Assembly (NCBI GenBank): GCA_012838805.1
Contig: DUON01000014.1
Span: forward strand, 66,900 to 112,145
From: Clostridiales bacterium
GTDB taxonomy: Bacteria; Bacillota; Clostridia; Christensenellales; DTU072
Direction of reading: 5' to 3'
Length of the DNA stretch: 45,246 nt
The notes below the pieces were generated by a model. That model worked only from the letters and a program-made list of their open reading frames with translations. It was not told where the DNA came from and searched no databases. Shown here in pieces: positions 25,219 to 33,924 of the stretch. The position numbers and the translations under genes are program-made. Positions within the stretch are counted from its first letter, which is position 1. Every line of letters starts with the position of its first letter.

Positions 25219-25863
25219 ATGCGTAACAGAGCAAAAGAAATAATAACTATCGTCGTGGTATTGACAGCTATCGCCATGGTGTCGGGGCTTTTACTTGGTG
25301 TAATGAATAAGCTCACCTCTATTGACGAAGCCGAAGCCTTAAAGGCGAGGATCAGCGAAATATATGAAGAGGAGATAGACCGTCAAATAAATATCGGAAA
25401 CTATCAGAATATATCCGATACAAAAATACTCAATGCGTTTGTGGCAAAGGACAAAGCGTATATCATTGAATCAAAGTCAGAAAAAGCTTATAGTAGCGAC
25501 GGTTTGAAGCTCATTGTTATCATAAAGAACGGCAAAGTGAAGAAAATCGACGCCAAAGGCAACAGCGAGACGCCCGGCTTAGGTACTAAGGCTTTTGAGG
25601 ATACTTATCTGAACAAATTCATAGGGTTGAGCTTCCAAGATATGACGACAGATGATAGTTCAGCAAATGAAAATAAAGGAATAGAAATCATTTGGGGATT
25701 TGATAACATACACGCTCAAAGCGGAGCCACCCCCAGTACTGAAATAGATGAGCAAATTGAGTTTGACACCATAAGCGGAGCCACAAAGTCATCTCAAGGT
25801 GTAATAAACGCCGTATATGCCGCACTTAGGTTCTATGAGTTTATGGAGGGCGCAAATGATTAA
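25219..25863 (+). CDS. rnfG: Rnf complex subunit G, covalent flavoprotein
   Basis: A 214-residue subunit with one N-terminal membrane helix (IITIVVVLTAIAMVSGLLLG) and an external FMN-binding domain. The flavinylation motif is SGATKSSQG with Thr189. GNSETPGLGTKAFED is also typical. A second near-match, SGATPST, lies about 15 residues upstream of it and is not the usual site. The ATG at 25219 follows AAAGGAG; codons upstream overlap rnfD and are unlikely. The end overlaps rnfE by 8 bases. FMN attachment requires an ApbE-type transferase, which is not in the window. Confidence 0.94.
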   Translation: MRNRAKEIITIVVVLTAIAMVSGLLLGVMNKLTSIDEAEALKARISEIYEEEIDRQINIGNYQNISDTKILNAFVAKDKAYIIESKSEKAYSSDGLKLIVIIKNGKVKKIDAKGNSETPGLGTKAFEDTYLNKFIGLSFQDMTTDDSSANENKGIEIIWGFDNIHAQSGATPSTEIDEQIEFDTISGATKSSQGVINAVYAALRFYEFMEGAND

Positions 25864-26491
25864 GAAATCGGACATAGTAAAAAATGGAATAATAAAGAAC
25901 AATCCCACTTTTCGTTTGGTTCTTGGCACTTGTCCCACTCTTGCGGTGACTACAAGCGTTATGAACGGCATAAGCATGGGACTTGCCACAACATTTGTGC
26001 TGATATGTTCAAATATAATAATCTCATTATTGAGAAATATCATTCCCGATAAAGTTAGGATTCCGGCATACATATTACTTATAGCTACTTTTGTTATTGT
26101 TGTGGAAATGGTGCTTAGGGCTTTCTTGCCGGATATATATGACGCTTTGGGGCTCTTTATTTCTCTAATTGTGGTCAACTGTATTATTTTGGGCAGAGCG
26201 GAATCGTTTGCCAGTGCGAATACGGTTTTGGATTCGGCTTTAGACGCCGTCGGCATCGGGGCGGGATTTACTTTCGCCTTAATGCTCATGGGGTTTGTCA
26301 GAGAGCTTTTGGGTGCGGGTTCAATATTCTCTTGGTCAATTCCTGTTTTGAGTGACTGCGCAATGACGATTTTTATTCTTCCCGCAGGCGGATTTTTTGC
26401 TTATGGATTTTTAATGGTCATTTTTAATCAGCTTGTCAAAAAAGCCGAGGAAAGGAAAAAACAAAAAGCCGAAAAGGGGGCTGAAAGATGA
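25856..26491 (+). CDS. rnfE: Rnf complex subunit E
   Basis: A 211-residue integral membrane subunit related to NqrD, with about six helices. Characteristic stretches are NPTFRLVLGTCPTLAVTTS near the start, VNCIILGRAESFAS in the middle and GFVRELLGAGSIF after it; the conserved Cys pairs in this and RnfA are thought to hold an Fe-S centre between the two halves. GGAGG lies 6 bases before the chosen ATG inside the end of rnfG. It overlaps rnfA by ATGA. Confidence 0.95.
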   Translation: MIKKSDIVKNGIIKNNPTFRLVLGTCPTLAVTTSVMNGISMGLATTFVLICSNIIISLLRNIIPDKVRIPAYILLIATFVIVVEMVLRAFLPDIYDALGLFISLIVVNCIILGRAESFASANTVLDSALDAVGIGAGFTFALMLMGFVRELLGAGSIFSWSIPVLSDCAMTIFILPAGGFFAYGFLMVIFNQLVKKAEERKKQKAEKGAER

Positions 26492-27069
26492 ATTTCTATA
26501 TAGTACTTATCATTAATGCGATATTTATTAATAACTTTGTGCTCAGCCAGTTTTTGGGTATATGTCCTTTCTTGGGAGTAAGCAAAAAGACCGATACGGC
26601 TTTGGGTATGGGCTTTGCGGTTATATTCGTCATGGGAATTGCCTCAATAATCACTTATGCCATGAGCTTGCTTTTGGATATTTTGGACGCCCAATATTTA
26701 AGAACAATAGTATTTATTTTGGTTATCGCCGCCCTTGTGCAGCTTGTGGAAATGGTTATCAAAAAGTTCAGTCCGTCTTTATATAGCGCCTTAGGCGTTT
26801 ATCTTCCGCTCATCACCACAAACTGTGCGGTGCTTGGCGTGGCGATTATGAATGTCACCAATTTTGTTAAAGTCAATCTTTTGATAAGCTTCATAAACGG
26901 CGCAGCATCAGGAGTGGGCTTTACGCTTGCCATACTTCTTCTTGCGGGAATAAGAGAGAGATTGGAAAGAAGCCAAGTGCCCGAACCATTTAAGGGCTTT
27001 CCCATAACTCTTATTATAGCTGGAGTTATGAGCATGGCTTTCGCGGCGTTTTCAGGCATGGTTTTTTAA
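26488..27069 (+). CDS. rnfA: Rnf complex subunit A
   Basis: A 193-residue integral membrane subunit related to NqrE and paralogous to RnfE, in inverted topology. Motifs are NNFVLSQFLGICPFLGVSKK near residues 10-29, VYLPLITTNCAVLGVA near 109-124, and ANGAASGVGFTLA-like sequence (INGAASGVGFTLA) near 137-149. It is translationally coupled to rnfE and followed by rnfB after 16 bases with an AAGGAG site. Confidence 0.96.
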   Translation: MNFYIVLIINAIFINNFVLSQFLGICPFLGVSKKTDTALGMGFAVIFVMGIASIITYAMSLLLDILDAQYLRTIVFILVIAALVQLVEMVIKKFSPSLYSALGVYLPLITTNCAVLGVAIMNVTNFVKVNLLISFINGAASGVGFTLAILLLAGIRERLERSQVPEPFKGFPITLIIAGVMSMAFAAFSGMVF

Positions 27070-27085
27070 CATAAGGAGCGAACAT

Positions 27086-27874
27086 ATGGAAATAATTATA
27101 CCGTTTATCATACTAGGAGGACTTGCCTTAATATTCGCCATAATCCTTGCGATAGCGGGCATAAAACTTGCGGTAGTGCAAGATAAGCGTGTGGAACAAG
27201 TTTATGGTCTGCTTTCAGGTGCAAATTGTGGCGGATGCGGTTATGCTGGATGTGAGGCATTTGCAAAGGCGCTTGTGGAAGGAAAGGCGGGAATAAACGA
27301 CTGTCCCTCTACCTCAAAGGAAAGCAAAGAACAGATAGCAAATATTATCGGCGGAGAGATTAAAGAACTTGAAGAAACCATTGTGGTATGTACCTGCAAC
27401 GGTGGCAAGAGATGCTTGGACAAATACGAGTATCAAGGTTATGGCGACTGTGCGAGCATTGAGCTTTTGGCGGGGGGAAGAAAAGCATGCCCCACTGGCT
27501 GTATAGGAGCGGGGAAATGTACGGATGTCTGTGCTTTTCACGCTGTGGATATATTGGGAGACGGTGTGGCGGTCGTCAATCAAAAAAAGTGTACTCAATG
27601 CGGAAATTGTGTCATATCATGTCCCAAAAATCTTATGAAAAGGATTCCCGCAAAGGCAAAGGTATACATCGCCTGCAGCAACCATGGAAAAGGAAAGGAA
27701 GTCAGGTCTATTTGCAAGGTAGGGTGCATAGGCTGCGGACTTTGTGTCAAGGTCTGTGAAGACAACGCCATAACAATGGTAGACGGGCTTCCCGTATTTG
27801 ATTATGACAAATGCATAAACTGCAAAAAATGTGTGGAGAAATGCCCCTCAAAATGCATACTTAATTTGGACTAA
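27086..27874 (+). CDS. rnfB: Rnf complex subunit B, ferredoxin-oxidising Fe-S protein
   Basis: The electron entry subunit that accepts electrons from reduced ferredoxin. The 262 residues start with one membrane helix (IIPFIILGGLALIFAIILAI). A four-Cys motif, GANCGGCGYAGCEAF, with the last Cys in NDCP, binds one [4Fe-4S] cluster. Further C-terminal are ferredoxin-type sites (CTQCGNCVISCP, CIGCGLCVKVCED, CINCKKCVEKCP) plus an extra Cys-containing pair typical of clostridial RnfB. It is the last gene of the operon; no clear terminator follows before the convergent TspO-like gene. Confidence 0.96.
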   Translation: MEIIIPFIILGGLALIFAIILAIAGIKLAVVQDKRVEQVYGLLSGANCGGCGYAGCEAFAKALVEGKAGINDCPSTSKESKEQIANIIGGEIKELEETIVVCTCNGGKRCLDKYEYQGYGDCASIELLAGGRKACPTGCIGAGKCTDVCAFHAVDILGDGVAVVNQKKCTQCGNCVISCPKNLMKRIPAKAKVYIACSNHGKGKEVRSICKVGCIGCGLCVKVCEDNAITMVDGLPVFDYDKCINCKKCVEKCPSKCILNLD

Positions 27875-28330
27875 TTCATAATCAGTAGCAGATAGCTTAA
27901 TAAACAGTCATAAATATACCAGATAGTCACAAGCAGCATCACAAAGCCGAGATATCTGGTATTTTTTGTGTATAATACCAAAAGGTTCATGCAAATGATA
28001 GTTATAATAAAATCCAAGGCAAACGCCATAAAGAGATTATGTAAAAGGAAAATAAAGATATTGCTTAAAATTTTCAGACAAAAAAGACTTATCCAATATA
28101 CAAAATAATCTCTGAATCTTTTGTTCAAAATGCTCTCTCCAATAAGTAGAGACATCAAAAGGCTGATGAAAAAAATAAAAGAGCATATGTGCGATTGTGT
28201 TTATATAAGGCTTGTTTAAGCTCTGATAAAAAGGTTGAGAGGGTTGCATTGTGAATTCACAAATACCGTCAAAAACCAGCACCACCACAAGCCCCAGACA
28301 CAAGCACACTATTCTTTTATAAGCAGTCAT
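27871..28330 (-). pseudogene. TspO/MBR-like membrane protein, frameshifted
   Basis: Two overlapping minus-strand frames together read as one TspO-family protein of about 152 residues. The first gives MTAYKRIVCLCLGL and then FYQSLNKPYINTIAHMLFYFF; the second gives the C-terminal helices, including LLHNLFMAFALDFIITIICM and the end VTIWYIYDCLLSYLLLIMN, equivalent to the family's late helices. The join is a run of seven T (28169-28175 as A on the plus strand); six would restore one frame. The usual tryptophans of TspO are mostly absent, so it is divergent. It may be a pseudogene, a sequencing error in a homopolymer, or rescued by slippage. Known TspO proteins bind porphyrins or cholesterol-like ligands. 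Confidence 0.55.
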
Positions 28331-28455
28331 ACATTCATAATTATATGTGTGAAATTTTTTTATAAGCACTTTACGAAAAAATACTTTATTCAAGCAATTC
28401 TGTATGTAATATAAATAGACTATTCTCACATTCTAAAAATAATTCGGAGGAGTGT

Positions 28456-28980
28456 ATGACAGAGACGACGGGAATAGTCAGAAGAGTCGACGAACTTGGC
28501 AGGGTAGTTATTCCTAAAGAGATGAGAAGAACTTTAAGGATAAAAGAAGGCGAAGAGATGGAAGTGAGCGTGCTTGACAATTCAAAAATTGTCTTAAAGA
28601 AATACTCCGCAATAAAAGCTTTGAAGGATTTTGAGCAGGAATACGCCGATGTGATATATGAAGTGACCCAGAACAATGCTCTAATATGCGACAATGACTG
28701 TATAGTGGCGTGCGCCGCTGATAAGAACATGTATTTATTGCGGCATATAAGCGGTGAACTTGAAAACATATTACAAGCAAGAAAAAGCGTATATCAACAC
28801 GGCATGGATGTGATAAGTCTCACGGGGGAGAGCCAAAAATGTAAAGATATGGCTATTTCTCCAATAATTTTTAAGGGCGATATAATAGGCGGAGTGATTA
28901 TTATATCGCAAAAGGGCATGGGGGAAAGCGGTCTTAAGATAGCCGAAATAGCGGCGGGGTTTTTGGCAAAGCAGTTTTGA
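28456..28980 (+). CDS. spoVT: SpoVT-like AbrB-family transcriptional regulator
   Basis: A 174-residue regulator with an N-terminal AbrB/MazE swapped-hairpin DNA-binding domain (TGIVRRVDELGRVVIPKEMR, residues 5-24) and a C-terminal GAF-like domain. In Bacillus SpoVT tunes late forespore gene expression. The following genes, a SpoVB/YabM-type flippase and MazG, reproduce the Bacillus spoVT-yabM-yabN order, supporting orthology. CGGAGGAG precedes the ATG. It suggests a sporulating lineage, though one such gene does not prove that this organism sporulates. Its stop overlaps the next start. Confidence 0.92.
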   Translation: MTETTGIVRRVDELGRVVIPKEMRRTLRIKEGEEMEVSVLDNSKIVLKKYSAIKALKDFEQEYADVIYEVTQNNALICDNDCIVACAADKNMYLLRHISGELENILQARKSVYQHGMDVISLTGESQKCKDMAISPIIFKGDIIGGVIIISQKGMGESGLKIAEIAAGFLAKQF

Positions 28981-30548
28981 GAGAAAAAAATTTCGTCAAA
29001 AGCGCGACTCTGCTTGCCGCGTCAACAATAATCGCAAAGTTTATAGGGGCGTGCTATCGCATACCCCTTAACAATATTTTGGGACCGGAGGGCATGGGGC
29101 TATACCAGTTAGTTTTCCCCGTCTTTTCCCTTTTGCTGACCCTTTCCTCAGGCGCCATACCCTCTGCGATGTCGATTATGATTAGCCAAAAAAGAGCAAT
29201 GGGCGAAAACACCAAAAAGTTCTTTTTTACATGCTTGATTACTTTGAGCGTCATAGGATTTTTGGTTTCATTTTTATTGATTCTTTTCGCTGAACAGATA
29301 GCCGCTCTTCAAGCAAATCCTATGTCGTATACTGGTTATCTTGTCATAGCTCCATCCATTTTCTTTGTATCTGTCATGGCGGTTTTTCGGGGGTACTATA
29401 TGGGCGTAAAGAATATGGTTCCGCCTGCGATAAGCCAAATCAGCGAGGGCGTAATCAAGCTTGTCGCAGGTCTGTTCTTTGCAAGGTATTTTATCATAAG
29501 AGGTCTGGAATTTGGGGTTATGGGAGCCCTGTTGGGCGTAACCATATCCGAAATCGTGACTTTGATTATTCTATTTGTAATGTATCGGGAAAAAGAATCC
29601 ATAAAAAACTATGCCACAATTGACGAGATGAGAACTAACCTAAAAGACTTGTTTAGGATCGCCGCGCCCTTGACCTTAGGGGGAATAATACTTCCCCTTA
29701 GTTTATTTTTGGACAGCATAGTTATTATAAATGTCTTAAAAATAAACCAAAGCGTCTCTTCAGCCACTTTAGATTACGGATTATTGAGCGGAACGGTAGC
29801 GCCGATAATAAACTTACCGATAATGCTTACATTGACTTTGGGGATAGCCGTAGTGCCCATGATTTCAGAGGAGAGAATTTCTCGCGATTTGGAGGGCATA
29901 AAACAAAAGATAACCATGTGCGTTAAGCTTGCCTTGACAGTGGGAGCGCCCTTTAGCCTTTTGTACATCTTTTTGGCGGAGAATATTTTAAGTCTTCTTT
30001 ATCCCGGTCTTTCCGCAGCACAGCTTGCCACTGCTTCCACGATTATGCGCATAGAATCGTTTAATATAATATTTTTATCCTTAGGGCAGATTTATTCATC
30101 GCTTTTACAAGCGCTTGGCAGGGTGAAACAGCCCGTAACTATACTTTTTGTTTGTGTAGTTATCAAGACAGCCTTGAGCGTGGTCTTGATGAGGTTTTTT
30201 GGCATAGCGGGTGCCGCTCTTGCTTCTTTGTCTGCTTTTTTAATAAATGCGATTTTTAATATAATAATCATGCAAAACCTCATTGGAAAGGTTCCGCAAA
30301 TAGTCAAAGATACCAGCCTTATTGCGATAAGCGGGGCGATATTGAGCATGGTGGTGTTCGGCATGAGTTTCTTGTTAAGCGATTATTGGGCGATTTTTGT
30401 TATCCTTCCTATAAGCGGACTGGCGTATATTATCGCCTTATTGGCAATAGGGGTGTTTTCCCAAAGCGAACTTAAAAGCTTGCCATTGTCGACGATTTGG
30501 ATTAAAATAGATAAGATATTCAGGAGGAACAAAAATGCCGTTACTTGA
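28977..30548 (+). CDS. MOP-superfamily polysaccharide/lipid II flippase, SpoVB/YabM type
   Basis: A 523-residue membrane protein with about 14 helices. The N-terminal segment ATLLAASTIIAKFIGACYR, followed by PLNNILGPEGMGLYQLVFPV, is typical of SpoVB-like members of the MVF/PST transporter group, which flip undecaprenyl-linked peptidoglycan or polysaccharide precursors. Context equals Bacillus yabM, next to spoVT and mazG. It starts with a TTG that overlaps the spoVT stop. It may be needed for spore cortex or for general envelope synthesis; the sequence alone does not decide. Confidence 0.9.
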   Translation: MREKNFVKSATLLAASTIIAKFIGACYRIPLNNILGPEGMGLYQLVFPVFSLLLTLSSGAIPSAMSIMISQKRAMGENTKKFFFTCLITLSVIGFLVSFLLILFAEQIAALQANPMSYTGYLVIAPSIFFVSVMAVFRGYYMGVKNMVPPAISQISEGVIKLVAGLFFARYFIIRGLEFGVMGALLGVTISEIVTLIILFVMYREKESIKNYATIDEMRTNLKDLFRIAAPLTLGGIILPLSLFLDSIVIINVLKINQSVSSATLDYGLLSGTVAPIINLPIMLTLTLGIAVVPMISEERISRDLEGIKQKITMCVKLALTVGAPFSLLYIFLAENILSLLYPGLSAAQLATASTIMRIESFNIIFLSLGQIYSSLLQALGRVKQPVTILFVCVVIKTALSVVLMRFFGIAGAALASLSAFLINAIFNIIIMQNLIGKVPQIVKDTSLIAISGAILSMVVFGMSFLLSDYWAIFVILPISGLAYIIALLAIGVFSQSELKSLPLSTIWIKIDKIFRRNKNAVT

Positions 30549-31548
30549 TGAAATTTTTGCCAAATACCAAAGTTTTTTATTGATAAAAGAAAGCGACTTT
30601 TTGCAAAGAAAAATCAATAATTTTGACCTTAATCTGCCGACTATTATATACCAAATAGAAGATTTGAAAGCCACCCAAGAAAAGATTAAAAACTGTTTTG
30701 GTGAAGCTGCCGTTATAAGAAAAGACAATTACATAATTGTCGAGGGCAAGAACTTTCTTGAAAGAAAAAGATACTCTTTTGGCGACCTTGTGGAGATAAT
30801 CAGAAGATTAAGGGACAAGGACGGATGCCCATGGGACATTAAGCAAACCAATATGAGTATTCGTCACAACGCCGTTGAAGAGGCGTATGAGCTTGCAGAA
30901 GCGGTAGAGCTTGGCGACGACGAAAAAATAAAAGAAGAGAGCGGAGATGTCATGCTCCAAGGTCTGTTTCATTCTGTTATTGCGGAGAGTGATTTTAGAT
31001 TTACCACCAACGATATGGTAAGCGACTTATGCAAAAAGCTTCTTGAAAGACATACCCATGTGTTTGGCGAAAATAAGGCGTCCTCATCCCAAGATGCGCT
31101 CTATTTTTGGGAACAGGCGAAGGCTAAGGAAAAGAGCCATTTCACAGTAAGAGACAAGCTTGCCGCAGTACCAAAGACCTACGGTTCGGTTATGAGGGCA
31201 CTAAAAGTGCAAAAAATCGTTAAAAAGACGGGTTTTGAATTTGCTTCCCTTGACGATGCCGAAGATAAAATATACGAGGAAATAAAAGAGCTTAAGGCGG
31301 CAAAAGGGCAAGACAGGGAAAAGGAAGGGGGAGATTTGCTGTTTTCCGTAATTAACATCTTAAGAATGATGAAAATCGACCCCGAGCTAGCTCTCAATGG
31401 CACTATCAAGAGATTTACGGAAAGGTTTTCGTATGTCGAAGAAATGGCGAAGAAGTCGGGGAAAAAGTTAGAGGAATGTTCCCTTGAACAAATGGAAGAA
31501 TGGTATCAACAGAGCAAAAAATATGAAAATAGGCAAACTAAAGCTTAA
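30535..31548 (+). CDS. mazG: MazG-family NTP pyrophosphohydrolase, YabN-like with reduced N-terminus
   Basis: Hydrolyses non-canonical or excess NTPs to NMP and PPi. Two MazG domains are visible: the first begins near residue 83 with LVEIIRRLRDKDGCPWD and has EEAYELAEAVE and the acidic EESGDVMLQ helix; the second starts near 215 with LKVQKIVKKTGFEF and has EEIKELKAA and EKEGGDLLFSVINILR. Bacillus YabN (about 490 residues) carries a tetrapyrrole-methylase domain before these. Here only about 75 residues remain, and LPTIIYQIEDLKATQEKIKN resembles the end of that domain. AGGAGG precedes the ATG. It overlaps the flippase by 14 bases and the dus remnant by 26. Confidence 0.9.
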   Translation: MPLLDEIFAKYQSFLLIKESDFLQRKINNFDLNLPTIIYQIEDLKATQEKIKNCFGEAAVIRKDNYIIVEGKNFLERKRYSFGDLVEIIRRLRDKDGCPWDIKQTNMSIRHNAVEEAYELAEAVELGDDEKIKEESGDVMLQGLFHSVIAESDFRFTTNDMVSDLCKKLLERHTHVFGENKASSSQDALYFWEQAKAKEKSHFTVRDKLAAVPKTYGSVMRALKVQKIVKKTGFEFASLDDAEDKIYEEIKELKAAKGQDREKEGGDLLFSVINILRMMKIDPELALNGTIKRFTERFSYVEEMAKKSGKKLEECSLEQMEEWYQQSKKYENRQTKA

Positions 31549-31875
31549 GAACAATCTTATATTAGCTCCCATAGCGGGATATAGCGATGCGGGGTTAAGG
31601 TGTCTTTGCCGCAGATATGGTGCGGCACTTTGCTTTACAGAAATGGTCAGTGCCAAAGGGCTTATTTATGAAAACCAGGGGCTGTCCTGTGCCTAAGATT
31701 GTAAAAAACGGCGAGGGCAGCGCCCTTATGAAAAACCTCGTTCTTGTGTATGATATCATTAAAGCAAATAGTTTTATATATAAAAGGGCTCAAGGGAGCT
31801 AAGTACATAAAGGAAAAAGTTTTTAAGGCGGAGAATAAAGAAGAGATTCTTTCTGCGATAAAAGACTTAACTTAG
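31523..31875 (+). pseudogene. Remnant of tRNA-dihydrouridine synthase (Dus)
   Basis: Three pieces of one Dus gene survive in different frames. Piece 1 is the N-terminus: KLKNNLILAPIAGYSDAGLR and TEMVSAKGLIYEN, ending near 31678. Piece 2, in another frame from about 31678, is GCPVPKIVKNGEGSALMKN, the substrate-binding motif with the catalytic Cys region. Piece 3, in a third frame to 31875, is the C-terminal end YIKGLKGAKYIKEK and EEILSAIKDLT. About 350 bases remain of a gene that is normally near 960, so at least two internal deletions occurred. It reduced uridines in tRNA D-loops when intact. The ATG lies inside the end of mazG. Confidence 0.88.
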
Positions 31876-31894
31876 TGCGGAAGAGAAAGCTATA

Positions 31895-32566
31895 GTGGCA
31901 AAGCTTATTTTTCCATGCATAGTATGTCATATGAAATGCAAACTTTTTGTAGAAGAGAGAATTGAAGATTTTCTTTGCTCTAATTTTTCAGGTCTTGACT
32001 TTGTGTTCTCAATATTCCCAGGCGAATTATCTCTGACACAAGAGCTCAAAGAGCCCGTTGTATCAAGGGAGCTTTGCAGACTTTCCAAAGAGAATTCGTT
32101 CATATTGTTTTTTCATTTTGTGGCGGTTGTGGATGACAAAAAATATCTTTCTGTCATGGTGGTTGACAACGGTAGAATTCTTGGAATAAGTGATAGCGTG
32201 ACGACAAAGGAATACTGTGTTTCTCAAAGGCAAAGAATATATATGACTTCAAAACTAAAGACGGGAATCATAGTGGATGAGGATATCTTTCATACCGATA
32301 GCGTGGGCTGTCTTTATCAAAACAAGGCGGACGCCATAGTGTTTATGACCGCAAAGCATTTTTCGGATAAATTTTTCAAGGCGTTTTGTTCCCATAAGTT
32401 TTTTCATGATATTCCCATAATTGCAGCGTTTGCAAATAAGATATGTTTTTTTAATTCATCTTTTCATCTGGGCGATAAAGGTCAAAAATACGATTATAAA
32501 ATCCTCCCTGCCAAGCAACCAAAAATTCAAAAAATCAAATTAAAATCTCCATCTTTCGAGTATTAA
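31895..32566 (+). CDS. Carbon-nitrogen hydrolase (nitrilase)-like protein lacking the catalytic Cys
   Basis: The 223 residues look like a divergent member of the nitrilase fold. DFVFSIFPGELSL (35-47) fits the strand holding the catalytic Glu. The later GIIVDEDIFHTDSVGCLYQN (124-143) aligns with the family's GVLICYDxxFPE segment, but the nucleophile position is Asp128 instead of Cys, and the catalytic Lys is not obvious. It therefore looks inactive as an amidase or nitrilase. The start is probably the GTG at 31895; the ribosome binding site is poor, and the ATG at 31931 (MKCKLF) is an alternative. It follows the dus remnant directly and may itself be decaying. Confidence 0.5.
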   Translation: MAKLIFPCIVCHMKCKLFVEERIEDFLCSNFSGLDFVFSIFPGELSLTQELKEPVVSRELCRLSKENSFILFFHFVAVVDDKKYLSVMVVDNGRILGISDSVTTKEYCVSQRQRIYMTSKLKTGIIVDEDIFHTDSVGCLYQNKADAIVFMTAKHFSDKFFKAFCSHKFFHDIPIIAAFANKICFFNSSFHLGDKGQKYDYKILPAKQPKIQKIKLKSPSFEY

Positions 32567-32620
32567 GCTGTTAAAAAAATGAAATTAATGTTACAATTAT
32601 GTAAATAAGACTCAAATTCA

Positions 32621-32649
32621 TTGATTGCCTTTGCTGTTAGTGGTATAAT
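32621..32649 (+). promoter_or_regulatory. Promoter of the pgk-tpiA-gpmI operon
   Basis: TTGATT, exactly 17 bases, perfect TATAAT. The transcript should start near 32656 with a leader of about 37 bases ending in AGGAG 7 bases before the pgk ATG. Confidence 0.7.
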
Positions 32650-32692
32650 CATTTATGTTAAAAATAATAATAATCGTATCAGGAGATTTGAA

Positions 32693-33883
32693 ATGAATAA
32701 AAAAACAATTCTTGACATTGATGTTAAGGGCAAGAAATGTCTTGTCAGAGTGGATTTTAATGTACCCATTTCGGACGGTAAGATAACAGACGAGAACAGA
32801 ATCAACGGAGCTTTGCCCACAATTAAGTATTTAATGGAAAACGGCGCGAAAGTCATTCTCTGTTCGCATCTTGGAAGGCCCAAGGGCGAATTCAATATGA
32901 AATACTCTTTAAGACCCGTTGCCAACAGATTGAATGAGCTTTTAGACGGCAAAGTCACTTTTGCCGCCGATGTCATAGGCGACGACGCCAAGTCTAAGGT
33001 AGCCGCCTTGAAAGAAGGAGAATGCGTGCTCTTAGAAAACCTTAGGTTCCATAAAGAAGAGACCCAGAACGACAAGGCTTTTTGTCAAGCTTTAAGCAGG
33101 TTCTGCGATATCTATGTCAACGACGCTTTTGGCACTGCTCATAGAGCTCACGCATCTACGGCGGGTATAGCGCAATACGGTCTTTGCGACCAAGCTGTCG
33201 CAGGCTTTTTGATTAAGAAAGAGCTTGAGATTATGGGCGGAGCTTTGGAAAATCCCGAAAGACCTTTCCTTGCTATCTTAGGCGGAGCCAAAGTATCGGA
33301 TAAGATAGGCGTCATAAACAACCTTTTAGACAAAGTCGATGCCTTGATTATTGGCGGTGCCATGGCTTATACTTTTCTTGTAGCAAAAGGCTTTGATGTG
33401 GGCGATTCGCTTTGCGAATACGACAAAGTGGAGCTTGCCAAGCAACTTATGGAAAAGGCAAAGATTAAAGGCGTTGATTTTTATCTTCCCACCGACAATG
33501 TGGTCGCCGACAGCTTCAGCGCCGATGCCCAAACAAGAGTCGCTCACAATGCGGAGATAGGAAAGGGCTGGCAAGGGCTTGATATCGGACCCGAATCGAT
33601 AGAACTGTTTACCAAAGCTATCGAAAAAGCCAAAACCATTGTTTGGAACGGACCTATGGGCGTGTTCGAAATGGAAAGATTCTCTATCGGCACAAAGGCG
33701 ATAGCCGAAGCCTTAGCCAAGTCCGAGGGAACGACGATTATTGGTGGCGGAGACTCTGCGGCGGCAGTTGCTCAATTGGGATACGCCGACAAGATGACGC
33801 ATATATCCACCGGAGGCGGAGCGTCTTTGGAATTTTTGGAAGGAATAGAGCTCCCCGGAGTAGCTAATTTAGATAACAAATAA
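32693..33883 (+). CDS. pgk: Phosphoglycerate kinase
   Basis: Transfers the acyl phosphate of 1,3-bisphosphoglycerate to ADP, the first ATP-forming step of glycolysis. The 396 residues have the substrate motif RVDFNVP near 18-24, [10 protein letters not shown] near 59-68, and the C-terminal nucleotide site GGGDSAAAV with WNGPMGVFE before it. The ATG at 32693 behind AGGAG is chosen; the frame extends upstream to a TTG at 32621 but that lies in the promoter's -35 element. It leads an operon with tpiA and gpmI. gap and eno are not in this cluster. Confidence 0.98.
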   Translation: MNKKTILDIDVKGKKCLVRVDFNVPISDGKITDENRINGALPTIKYLMENGAKVILCSHLGRPKGEFNMKYSLRPVANRLNELLDGKVTFAADVIGDDAKSKVAALKEGECVLLENLRFHKEETQNDKAFCQALSRFCDIYVNDAFGTAHRAHASTAGIAQYGLCDQAVAGFLIKKELEIMGGALENPERPFLAILGGAKVSDKIGVINNLLDKVDALIIGGAMAYTFLVAKGFDVGDSLCEYDKVELAKQLMEKAKIKGVDFYLPTDNVVADSFSADAQTRVAHNAEIGKGWQGLDIGPESIELFTKAIEKAKTIVWNGPMGVFEMERFSIGTKAIAEALAKSEGTTIIGGGDSAAAVAQLGYADKMTHISTGGGASLEFLEGIELPGVANLDNK

Positions 33884-33924
33884 TCCAAATGATTTATTAA
33901 CTATAAATAAAAGGAGAAAACACA

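Noticed and set aside
27871..28429. Two separate small membrane-protein genes on the minus strand
   Set aside because: The two frames complement each other as N- and C-terminal parts of one TspO-like protein and meet at a homopolymer, so one frameshifted gene is more likely.
32621..32692. Upstream TTG start for pgk adding 24 residues
   Set aside because: The TTG is the first half of the -35 element and the -10 box would be inside the coding region; the ATG at 32693 has the ribosome binding site and gives the family length.
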